Below are positions 9,080 to 16,291 of a DNA stretch of 64,000 nt, one piece after another. Position numbers and translations under genes: made by a program. Below the pieces are notes generated by a model that was given only the letters and a program-made list of their open reading frames with translations, was not told where the DNA came from and did no database searches. The stretch is from Sphingosinicella sp. BN140058 (GTDB taxonomy: Bacteria > Pseudomonadota > Alphaproteobacteria > Sphingomonadales > Sphingomonadaceae), in the NCBI RefSeq assembly GCF_004135585.1, contig NZ_CP035501.1, positions 4,907,501 through 4,971,500 on the forward strand. The letters are read 5' to 3'. Within the stretch, counting starts at the first letter, position 1. Every line of letters starts with the position of its first letter.

Positions 9080-10339
9080 TCAGGGACCGGCATCTCCCAA
9101 CACCGATGCCGTGATTGAACTCGGCAGCGGCAGCGTCTTTTCGATCGATGCGATGATCGGCAATATGATCAGAAAATGGGCGAAGTAGTAGATGGTCGCG
9201 AGTTGCGATGCGATGACATAAACGGGCTCGGCCGGTGCCCCGCCGCACCATCCCAGCACGAGGATGCATGGGATCAGCCCGAACCAGTAGAATTTGCGGA
9301 ACAGCGGTCGATAATGGCCGGAGCGGACCGGTGATCGATCGATCCACGGCAGGAAGAACAGCAGAAAGATCGAGGCAAACATCGCCATCACACCCCACAG
9401 CTTTGCCGGCAGGATGAAGTCCGACGTGAACGCCCGCAGAATCGCGTAGAAGGGCCAGAAGTACCATTCCGGAACGATATGCGCCGGGGTGGAAAGCGGA
9501 TTCGCCGGAATGTAATTGTCGGGGTGGCCGAATGCGTTCGGGTAGAAGAACACGACCGTCGAGAACAAAGTCAGAGCGACCGCAAGACTGAAACCATCCT
9601 TAGCCGTGTAATAAGGGTGGAACGGGATCGTGTCCTGCGACGCCTTGACCTCGACTCCGGTCGGATTGCTCGATCCGGGAATGTGGATCGCCCAGACGTG
9701 AAGGATGGCAACGCCGGCGATTACAAACGGGAGCAGATAGTGGAGCGAGAAGAAGCGGTTCAGTGTCGCGGCATCGGGCGCGTAGCCGCCGACCAGCCAG
9801 ACGCGGATGGGTTCGCCCACGGCCGGTATCGCCCCGAAAAGACCGGTGATCACCTGCGCTCCCCAGAAGCTCATCTGACCCCAGGGCAGGACATAGCCCA
9901 TGAATGCGGTGGCCATCAGCAGCAGCAGGATCACCAGGCCGAGCAGCCAGGCCATTTCGCGAGGCGCCTTGTACGAGCCGAAATAGAGGCCGCGGAACAT
10001 GTGGATGTAGACCGACACGAAGAAAAGTGAGGCACCGTTCATGTGGACATAGCGGATCAGCCAGCCCGAATTGACGTCGCGCATGATGCGCTCGACACTC
10101 TCGAACGCATGGTCCGCGCTGTTCCCATAATGCATTGCAAGCACGATGCCGGTGATGATCTGGATCGCCAGGGCTGCACCATTCAGCACCCCGAAATTCC
10201 AAAAATAGTTCAGGTTTCGGGGCACCGGGTAGCCGCCGCCGGTGACACTGAACACGAACCGCGGCAGCGGCAGCCGCGCATCGATCCAGCGCATCACAGG
10301 ATGTCTCGGCGTGTAGCGCTTAGCCCATGGAAAGCTCAT
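9080..10339 (-). CDS. Stand-alone cytochrome b of bc1-complex type
   Basis: This 419-residue membrane protein has about eight helices. Four haem-ligating histidines occur as two pairs 14 residues apart (His99/His113 and His200/His214), exactly as in cytochrome bc1. The Qo-site motif PEWY (290-293) is intact. Full-length, it would carry electrons between ubiquinol and b haems in the inner membrane. No Rieske iron-sulfur protein and no cytochrome c1 gene accompanies it. Instead it sits between an SDR/NTF2 pair and an Rrf2/FixJ/kinase set. It may be a second copy that exchanges into the bc1 complex, or a separate quinone-linked redox protein. Confidence 0.93.
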   Translation of the reverse strand: MSFPWAKRYTPRHPVMRWIDARLPLPRFVFSVTGGGYPVPRNLNYFWNFGVLNGAALAIQIITGIVLAMHYGNSADHAFESVERIMRDVNSGWLIRYVHMNGASLFFVSVYIHMFRGLYFGSYKAPREMAWLLGLVILLLLMATAFMGYVLPWGQMSFWGAQVITGLFGAIPAVGEPIRVWLVGGYAPDAATLNRFFSLHYLLPFVIAGVAILHVWAIHIPGSSNPTGVEVKASQDTIPFHPYYTAKDGFSLAVALTLFSTVVFFYPNAFGHPDNYIPANPLSTPAHIVPEWYFWPFYAILRAFTSDFILPAKLWGVMAMFASIFLLFFLPWIDRSPVRSGHYRPLFRKFYWFGLIPCILVLGWCGGAPAEPVYVIASQLATIYYFAHFLIILPIIASIEKTLPLPSSITASVLGDAGP

Positions 10340-10359
10340 CTCGGCACCCGATGGACGGA

Positions 10360-10782
10360 TCAGGCGCGGCGGCGAAGGGGCGGGAACGCGCCGCCTTCCC
10401 CTTCCCGGCCGGGCGAGGGCGTCACAATTTCGCCGGCAACGGCCCAGCGATCGGGACCGCGGCGCAGCCTCAACGCGCGCCTCGCCGGTGGCGCCTGGGG
10501 ACTCATCCGCCGATCCAGCAATGCGACGGCGTTCCCGCCCTGCTGCTCTACCTGGAGCGCTCGATATTCGGTCGCCAGTGGCTCGCCGGCGTCCGGATGA
10601 GCCCGAAACTCGTCGAACACAGCGCGCGTGCGCCGGATAACCTCTCCCTCGGCGGTGAGGATGAGGAAGATCTCGTCGGCGGTGTAGAGCCGGTCCATGT
10701 TGTCCATATCATAGCCGCTGCCGATGTGGACGACGTCGGCGATCAAGCCGGCGATGGCCGGATCGACGATAGAGTTCGACAC
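10360..10782 (-). CDS. NTF2/SnoaL-like protein
   Basis: This 140-residue protein has a cone-shaped NTF2-like fold pattern: [25 protein letters not shown] at the start, [18 protein letters not shown], then beta strands to [11 protein letters not shown]. Members bind small molecules or act as simple isomerases/hydratases. The last 25 residues (SPGREGEGG and a basic tail) look like translation of a GC-rich intergenic repeat rather than protein core, so the original stop may have been lost. It is 24 bp after the SDR stop and 20 bp before the cytochrome b start, which fits one operon. Confidence 0.7.
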   Translation of the reverse strand: MSNSIVDPAIAGLIADVVHIGSGYDMDNMDRLYTADEIFLILTAEGEVIRRTRAVFDEFRAHPDAGEPLATEYRALQVEQQGGNAVALLDRRMSPQAPPARRALRLRRGPDRWAVAGEIVTPSPGREGEGGAFPPLRRRA

Positions 10783-10806
10783 TTCGGATCCTTTCTCGGG
10801 AGGATG

Positions 10807-11556
10807 TCAGAGCAATGCCATTCCGCCGTCGACGCGAAGGTTCACGCCGGTGACGAAGCTGCTCTGGTCGGACGCGAGGAAGAGTGCCGCGCTTGCCACT
10901 TCTTGCGGCCGCGCAAGCCGGCCGAGCGGAATCGCCGCCGCCATTTGCGCTTCGAACGCCTCGCGCTGATCGGGCGCGACGCCAAGCTTGCCGAGGATCT
11001 CCGTATCGGTTGGGCCTGGGCTCAGCACATTGACCCGGATGCCCCGCTCCTTGAACTCGAGCGCCCAACTGCGTGCGAAGGCGCCGATCGCCGCCTTCGA
11101 ACCGGCGTAGACGGCATGACCGTCGAGCACCTTGTCGCTCGCGAGCGAACCTGTGACAATGATCGCGCCCTTGTTGCGCATGAGGCGCGCCATCGTCTGC
11201 ACACCGATAAACACACCGCGCGTATTGACGGCGAATTGCGCGTCATACTCGGCCTCCGGAACCTCTGCGGAATGCCGGATCGTGTTGATGCCGGCATTGG
11301 CGACATAAATGTCGAGACCTCCGAACCGGGCTTCGATCTCGTCCGCCGCCCTCGCGTGGAAACCCGGATCGGCGACGTCGCCGACCAGGTGCGTCGCGGC
11401 CGTGTCGAGCCGGCGCACGGCCTCTTCCGCCACCTCCACGCGGCGGCCGGAGACCAGTACCTGCGCACCTTCGGCGACGAACAGCCGTGCGATTGCGAAG
11501 CCGATCCCGCTGGTTCCGCCGGTGATCATCGCCGTCTTGCCGGTCAGCAATGCCAT
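10807..11556 (-). CDS. Short-chain dehydrogenase/reductase (classical SDR)
   Basis: This protein of about 249 residues has the cofactor motif TGGTSGIGFAIA, the structural NAG motif (YVANAGI), the catalytic Ser in IVTGSLAS, and Tyr/Lys in YAGSKAAI. The C-terminus AALFLASDQSSFVTG is typical of FabG-like enzymes. It reduces or oxidises an unknown alcohol/ketone with NAD(P)H. The ATG at 11556 (MALLTGKTAMI) is chosen over a TTG 15 bases upstream. It appears to be the first gene of the SDR - NTF2 - cytochrome b - Rrf2 - FixJ - receiver - kinase row. Confidence 0.9.
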   Translation of the reverse strand: MALLTGKTAMITGGTSGIGFAIARLFVAEGAQVLVSGRRVEVAEEAVRRLDTAATHLVGDVADPGFHARAADEIEARFGGLDIYVANAGINTIRHSAEVPEAEYDAQFAVNTRGVFIGVQTMARLMRNKGAIIVTGSLASDKVLDGHAVYAGSKAAIGAFARSWALEFKERGIRVNVLSPGPTDTEILGKLGVAPDQREAFEAQMAAAIPLGRLARPQEVASAALFLASDQSSFVTGVNLRVDGGMALL

Positions 11557-11856
11557 GGTGTTGCACTCCAATGCTCCTTGCGCCGATTTAGCCAGCGCCG
11601 GAGCGGCGGAAGACCCATGCGCTGGTCGCGGCTATCCTTGCTCTGGGTAGAGGTAGATCGCAGAGCGACATGATCTCGGCTTGGTCGACAGGCCGCATGG
11701 GTGGCTTGCCTGCTGCCGGAGGAGGAGAATGCCTGTCCGTATCGACGGGCGAACATCCACGAAGGTGGGAGCGGAGTCGTACCCTCGGCCATTTGCCCCG
11801 GCGGCCCGGCGCGAGCACAAGCGCCGGGTGCTCCGGCGGCCGCTGGAGTCGCTCGC

Positions 11857-11962
11857 GAAGGCCGTGTTAATCGGACGCGACAGGGATGATGAACGCAGGG
11901 GTTTTTCCGATTTCACCCTGCGGCCAACGAAGCGGCAGTCGAGCGTCCAACCTGTCCGGCCT
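11857..11962 (+). promoter_or_regulatory. Conserved leader element, copy A
   Basis: This stretch of about 105 bases aligns without gaps to the reverse strand of 26083-26186. The core contains GATGATGAACGCAGGG, a run of five T, TTTCACCCTGCGG and, 24 bases later in both copies, ACCTGTCCGG. CGCAGGG and CCCTGCG can pair as a 7-bp hairpin. It lies just upstream of the gene at 11990 in the same sense as copy B relative to the MFS gene at 25881. It could be a shared promoter/operator or a structured leader RNA; the function is unknown. Confidence 0.6.
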
Positions 11963-11989
11963 TTCCGAGAGCAATCGTGTTCGGAGAAA

Positions 11990-12961
11990 ATGATGTCATC
12001 GCCAATTCGCATTCTGCTCCAGACGACGATTTCCCCGATCGATGACGACTGGAACATTTCGCGCTTCTCTTTGCTGCGCAACTATCTCGCCGACCTGACC
12101 GACGAGGCCGGCGCACCGCTCTGCGACGTTGCCGCTCGAGATCGAACCAGGCCGGGCGCTCCCGATCCGATACTCTCAACGATCGACCGGTCGGACTATG
12201 ACCAGCTATGGCTGTTCGCAGTCGATACCGGCGATGGGTTGGACCCGCTGGACTGCGAGGCGATCGGGCGCTTTCGGGCCAGCGGCCGGGGCCTGCTGGT
12301 CGCGCGCGACCATATGGACCTGGGCTGCTCGGTCACGACCTTGGCCGGGATCGGCGCAGCCCATTTCTTCCACACCAGGCATCTCGACCCAGACACAAGC
12401 CGCCATGTCGTGGACGATCGAGAGACCGGTTCCATCCTGTGGCCCAACTACCATTCGGGCGCAAACGGAGATTATCAGGAGATCGTCGTGGTCGATCCTC
12501 CGCATCCGGTGCTTCGCGACCCTGTTTCCCCCGGCGGCCTCGTCCGTTATTTGCCCGCCCATCCGCACGAAGGTGCCGTCGGCGCTCGCGCTGACGATCC
12601 GGTGGCCCGGGTGATAGCAATGGGAACCAGCAAGGCGAGCGGCAGGCCGTTCAACATCGCGGTCGCATTCGAGCCTACGGCAGGCGAGGGACCGGCGATC
12701 GCAGAATCTACCTTCCACCATTTCTGCGACTATAATTGGGATCCGGCGATGGGCTGTCCCAGCTTCGTGACCGAAGTTCCAGGTAACGCGCTGCAGCATT
12801 CGCCCGAGGCACAGCGCTCGATCCGATGCTACGTCCGCAACCTCGCCTTGTGGCTGGCCGGTCGGGCGGTGGTCGGAGCCCAAGCGATGAGGCTCGATCA
12901 AGAGCTCGACGAAGCACTGGATGAAAGCTTTCCGGCAAGCGATCCGTCAACAGTCTTCTGA
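11990..12961 (+). CDS. Conserved hypothetical protein, ThuA/glutamine-amidotransferase-like fold suspected
   Basis: This 323-residue protein starts at the first of two ATGs, behind the ribosome-binding site GGAG. It begins RILLQTTISPIDDDW, then LWLFAVDTGDGLDP, ARDHMDLG and later TFHHFCDYNWDP. The alternation and the His/Asp motifs resemble ThuA-like class I amidotransferase folds, but I am not certain. The C-terminus ends in ALDESFPASDP, a short tail that recurs on many small alphaproteobacterial proteins. The gene is alone on its strand between the SDR operon and the ECF41 locus, and is preceded by the shared leader element at 11857. Confidence 0.75.
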   Translation: MMSSPIRILLQTTISPIDDDWNISRFSLLRNYLADLTDEAGAPLCDVAARDRTRPGAPDPILSTIDRSDYDQLWLFAVDTGDGLDPLDCEAIGRFRASGRGLLVARDHMDLGCSVTTLAGIGAAHFFHTRHLDPDTSRHVVDDRETGSILWPNYHSGANGDYQEIVVVDPPHPVLRDPVSPGGLVRYLPAHPHEGAVGARADDPVARVIAMGTSKASGRPFNIAVAFEPTAGEGPAIAESTFHHFCDYNWDPAMGCPSFVTEVPGNALQHSPEAQRSIRCYVRNLALWLAGRAVVGAQAMRLDQELDEALDESFPASDPSTVF

Positions 12962-13392
12962 CCCCGGAAGTTGCCGATATTCGATATCCGACTATGAAAC
13001 CGGACTTCAAGTTGACGATCTCGGCCAGCGGGAAAGCGGCGTTAGCCTGGCAGGAGAGCGCCGCCTTCAATAATCAAATATGCATTGACGGGTTCGGCAG
13101 TGCCGACCGTGCTTGCCGGGCGGGCGGATCGAGAACGGGCTTTGTGCTTAGCTGACCTCAAGGTCAGCTAAGCACCGTCGAGCTGCCTCGATCAGGAGCA
13201 ATCGCATGCGCTGGCGATCCGGCGTTGGTCGGTTCCGTCAGATGTCCGAGCATGATTATTTGTAAGCTTCGGTTGGACCATAACGCGATATACCTCACAG
13301 ACCAGGAGAGATACTGGAAGAACTGCCAAGCGTTCGTCGTATCACCGTCGCGACAGCCCGCTTCCTGCTTCGGTGGAGTGCGCCGGCTCGGG
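12962..13392. other. Non-coding stretch with a perfect hairpin
   Basis: The 431 bp between the gene ending at 12961 and the CMD gene stop at 13393 contain no convincing reading frame. The only clear structure is the perfect inverted repeat at 13144-13175. Confidence 0.5.
13144..13175. repeat. Perfect 14-bp inverted repeat
   Basis: GTGCTTAGCTGACC (13144-13157) and GGTCAGCTAAGCAC (13162-13175) pair perfectly around the loop TCAA. No T-run follows on either side. It is stronger than most terminators here and lies between two convergent genes, so it may terminate both, or it may be a protein-binding palindrome. Confidence 0.7.
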
Positions 13393-13848
13393 CTAAGCTT
13401 GCGCCTTGACCGGCAACCGGAAGGGTGCGCCGAGACGGTTGAAGGCGTTCATCGCGGCAATGACGATGGTCAGATCGACAAGGTCTTTCGGCTCGAACAC
13501 CGCCGATGCGGCTGCGTAGGCTTCGTCAGAGGCGTGCGTTTCGCTGACGAGCGTTACTTCCTCCGCCCACGCCAGAGCTGCGCGGTATTGCTCGGAAAAC
13601 AAATGGGGCACTTCGGCCCAGACGGGCACCAGCGTAACCTTGTCGATTGACATGGTCTTGAGAAGGTCGCGGGTGTGCATGTCGATGCAATGGGCGCATC
13701 CGTTGATCTGCGATACGCGCAGGAATACCAGGTGGATCAGTTCTTCCGGCAGGTTCGTACCGGTCGTGATATAGTGGTGAATGCCATAGAGGGCCTTGGC
13801 CCCCTGAGGGGCGACCTCGTTCCAGATAAGGCGCCTGTTCTCGCTCAT
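13393..13848 (-). CDS. Carboxymuconolactone decarboxylase family protein under ECF41 control
   Basis: This 151-residue CMD/AhpD-like protein has the redox motif CAHCIDMH (CxxC plus His). It starts MSENRRLIWNEVAPQG, and a purine-rich AAAGGGAC precedes the ATG. It would act as a peroxide or disulfide reductase, or on a small carboxylic substrate. It faces the ECF41 sigma gene, and its upstream region holds a perfect ECF41-type promoter (13897-13923). CMD genes are the best-known ECF41 targets, so this is very likely the cognate target gene. Confidence 0.92.
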   Translation of the reverse strand: MSENRRLIWNEVAPQGAKALYGIHHYITTGTNLPEELIHLVFLRVSQINGCAHCIDMHTRDLLKTMSIDKVTLVPVWAEVPHLFSEQYRAALAWAEEVTLVSETHASDEAYAAASAVFEPKDLVDLTIVIAAMNAFNRLGAPFRLPVKAQA

Positions 13849-13896
13849 TATGAAGTCCCTTTCGCTTGCGGCGCCGTTCCTGACGCTCACCAGCAT

Positions 13897-13923
13897 GACG
13901 AGGCGGCGGCAGCGGGTGTGACA
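13897..13923 (-). promoter_or_regulatory. ECF41-type promoter of the CMD gene
   Basis: On the minus strand TGTCACA (13923-13917) is followed after exactly 16 bases by CGTC (13900-13897). This is the consensus I know for ECF41 sigma factors. The start codon at 13848 lies about 48 bases downstream of the -10 element. Confidence 0.85.
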
Positions 13924-13960
13924 CGACCATCGAGATTTTTGTCCTGCCCGCGCGGATCCG

Positions 13961-13987
13961 TGTCACATCGGGCTGGGCCGCATCGTC
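13961..13987 (+). promoter_or_regulatory. ECF41-type promoter of the sigma gene
   Basis: TGTCACA (13961-13967), 16 bases, then CGTC (13984-13987). The ATG at 14017 is 29 bases further on, behind the ribosome-binding site AGGAG. It mirrors the CMD promoter and implies autoregulation. Confidence 0.85.
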
Positions 13988-14016
13988 ATGTCGGCATCAC
14001 AAGGCAGGAGGCGCAC

Positions 14017-14931
14017 ATGACGACAGGCAATCCGGGTCGCCGCTCGAATGAACCGGCGTCAGCGCGCGGCCAGCGGCTCGACGATTTCGAGACCGAGCGC
14101 AAGCGCCTGGTGCGCCTCGCCTACCGGATGCTGGGATCCATCGCTGACGCCGAGGACGTTGTGCAGGATGCATGGCTTCGGTGGAGCCGGGTCGAAGGCG
14201 GGATCGACCAGCCTGCCGCCTACCTGACCCGCATCGTCACCCGCCTGTGTCTCGACCGGCTGAAATCGGCACGCGCGCAGCGCGAGACCTACATCGGACC
14301 ATGGCTGCCCGACCCGCTCATCGAAGCAGTCGAGGCCGAGGAGACAATTGCCGATGACCTAACCGTGACGCTGATGTTGGCGATGGAGCGCCTCTCGCCC
14401 CTGGAACGAGCAGCGTTCCTCCTTCACGTCGTGTTCGACGTGACGCTGACGGAGGTTGCCGCAACGCTCGGCCGCGAACCGCCTGCGGTTCGCCAACTCG
14501 CGGCCCGCGCGCGGAAGCATATCCAGGCCGCACGCCCCCGCTATAACGTCGAAGCGGCAGAAGCCGAGCGGATCAGCCGCGCGTTCTTCGCCGCTTCTCG
14601 CGAGGGCGATACGAGGGTGCTGTCGACGCTGCTGGCCAGCGAGGTGGAGATTCACGCGGATGGCGGCGGCAAGGTGCTGGCCTTCAGGAACGTGGTTCGC
14701 GGCATGGATCGCGCGCTGCGGCTGTTTGCCGGGCTCCGTCGCAAGGGTCGTTTCTCGCCTATCCTGCTGCGCACAGCCACCATTGATGGCCTCCCGGGTT
14801 ACGTCAGCATCGATCGCGGTGGCCTGTTGCAGACGACGGCACTCGAAATTATCGAAGGAAGAATAGCGAAGATCTACATCGTCCGGAACCCGGACAAGCT
14901 CGCTCATCTTCAGACCATGCGCGAAGAGTAG
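14017..14931 (+). CDS. ECF41-family sigma factor with SnoaL-like C-terminal extension
   Basis: This 304-residue RNA polymerase sigma factor has region 2 at about 25-85 (RLAYRMLGSIADAEDVVQDAW) and region 4 at about 120-172 (LSPLERAAFLLHVVF, TEVAATLGREPPAVRQLAARA). The three ECF41 hallmarks are all visible: WLPDP (96-100) in the linker, DGGGK (215-219) and NPDKL (291-295) in the SnoaL-like extension. In this family the extension replaces an anti-sigma factor and tunes activity. The gene carries an ECF41-type promoter and faces the CMD target gene. Confidence 0.95.
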   Translation: MTTGNPGRRSNEPASARGQRLDDFETERKRLVRLAYRMLGSIADAEDVVQDAWLRWSRVEGGIDQPAAYLTRIVTRLCLDRLKSARAQRETYIGPWLPDPLIEAVEAEETIADDLTVTLMLAMERLSPLERAAFLLHVVFDVTLTEVAATLGREPPAVRQLAARARKHIQAARPRYNVEAAEAERISRAFFAASREGDTRVLSTLLASEVEIHADGGGKVLAFRNVVRGMDRALRLFAGLRRKGRFSPILLRTATIDGLPGYVSIDRGGLLQTTALEIIEGRIAKIYIVRNPDKLAHLQTMREE

Positions 14932-15257
14932 GTGGTGCTGCCTGCCGGCGACGAAGGGGGGCGCCGAGCCATCGGGGAGCGGCGCCGCAGCCTATGCCAG
15001 CGCGGTTGCGATGCGACGTTCAAGAATGTCAGAACTCTGGCGCCAGGCTGTCAACCGAAGACTCGCTTCAGGGCAAATGGCCGGTTTTATTGCCTTCGAG
15101 CGATCGCGTTCCTGCCGTTCACGGCTCGGATTGGTCGCGAGCAGGCGCGGGTCGGCAGCGATCAAGCGGCAAGGTGCCGCGTCAACGAGGGCATGGTGCT
15201 AAGACTGAGCGGGATCTCGTAGTGCCTCAGCTGCGTGGAGGTCACGGGGTCCTGAGA
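14932..15257. other. Non-coding stretch with decayed repeat sequence
   Basis: These 326 bp between the sigma gene and the receiver gene hold no convincing gene. The segment around 15112-15150 (CGGATTGGTCGCGAG) resembles motifs at about 39415-39450 and 41488-41520, so it probably belongs to a dispersed degenerate repeat family. Confidence 0.4.
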
Positions 15258-15647
15258 TCAGCTGGCATGCGAACCGCCGTTTCGCCTTGCACTCAGGGCT
15301 TCGTCGACGGCCCTGAGCAGGGTCTCCACGTCGAAGGGCTTACGGAACACGTTGCCGATCCCCTGGAGTCGCTCAGCATCCGCCGGGTCGTGACGCCCCG
15401 TGATCACGAACACCGGCAATGTCGGGACGGCGTCCAGCACGCGTGCCCTAAGCTCGATACCGTCTATACCAGGCATGCCAATATCGGTGATGAGCACGTC
15501 CACGCCTGACAGCCCGCTCGCGAGGAACGCATTCCCCGAGGAGAAGGTGCGCGTTGCGTAGCCGGCGGAGTCAAGAAGGTCCTCGAGAGACTCGAGCAGG
15601 CGCGCGTCGTCGTCAACGACTGCCACGACGGGTCGTCGCTCGCCCAT
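15258..15647 (-). CDS. Stand-alone response-regulator receiver protein
   Basis: This 129-residue single receiver domain has the acidic pocket VVDDDARL, the phospho-acceptor Asp55 in VLITDIGMPG and the Lys in VFRKPFDVE. It lacks an output domain. It starts three bases after the FixJ gene stop and is the last gene of the kinase - FixJ - receiver operon. The same trio occurs at 5669-8484 in a different order. It probably competes for phosphate with FixJ or relays it to another protein. Confidence 0.9.
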   Translation of the reverse strand: MGERRPVVAVVDDDARLLESLEDLLDSAGYATRTFSSGNAFLASGLSGVDVLITDIGMPGIDGIELRARVLDAVPTLPVFVITGRHDPADAERLQGIGNVFRKPFDVETLLRAVDEALSARRNGGSHAS

Positions 15648-15649
15648 CT

Positions 15650-16291
15650 TCAGGTCCTTCCCGGCCGGCGCGAGTGCGTAACCGGAATCTGCAGCTTCTC
15701 GGAGATCCGGACGAGATCGGCGAGGGACGCGGCTCCCATCTTCTGCATGACGTTTCTGCGATGTACCTGAAGAGTGATCTCGCTGATGCCCAGTTCGGCA
15801 GCGGCCTGCTTGTTGAGCAGCCCGCTGACGACGAGCGGCAAGACTTGACGCTCTCGGGGCGTCAACTGACGATAGCGTTGCACGAGGTCGCTCTCTTTCG
15901 CCCGTTGGGCGCGCGCGCCGCGGTCCTGCGCCAGCGCGGCGCCGATCGCGACCATCAGGTTCTCCTCGCTGAACGGCTTTGTGAGAAAATCTATCGCGCC
16001 GCGCTTGATCGCCCGAACCGACGACGGGATGTCGCCATGCCCGGTGATGAAGACGATCGGCGGGTGGTCTCGCCCGGCCATTTGATTCTGGAGGTCAAGG
16101 CCGTTGATGTCGGGCAGGCTTACGTCGAGAACGAGGCACGCCGGTCCGTCCGGCTTCTGGGCATCTATGTATTCGCCTGCGGACGGAAAGGCCACCGCAA
16201 GGAAACCGTGCGATTCCAGCAGGTCGGAGAGGGCGCTCCTTATGCGTTCGTCATCGTCCACAATGAATATGACTGGCCTCTGCTGGGTCAT
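15650..16291 (-). CDS. FixJ-family response regulator
   Basis: This 213-residue protein has a receiver domain (DDDERIR pocket, Asp56 in LVLDVSLPD, Lys in FLTKPFSEE) and a LuxR-type helix-turn-helix (QLTPRERQVLPLVVSG, then NKQAAAELGISEITLQVHR). It is the DNA-binding partner of the seven-PAS kinase, whose stop overlaps its start by four bases. It is less similar to the two other FixJ proteins here (7834 and 29889) than they are to each other. Confidence 0.92.
   Translation of the reverse strand: MTQQRPVIFIVDDDERIRSALSDLLESHGFLAVAFPSAGEYIDAQKPDGPACLVLDVSLPDINGLDLQNQMAGRDHPPIVFITGHGDIPSSVRAIKRGAIDFLTKPFSEENLMVAIGAALAQDRGARAQRAKESDLVQRYRQLTPRERQVLPLVVSGLLNKQAAAELGISEITLQVHRRNVMQKMGAASLADLVRISEKLQIPVTHSRRPGRT

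Noticed and set aside
11632..12081. Minus-strand 149-codon frame upstream of the hypothetical gene
   Set aside because: It crosses the conserved leader element and the start of a better-supported plus-strand gene, and has no motif.
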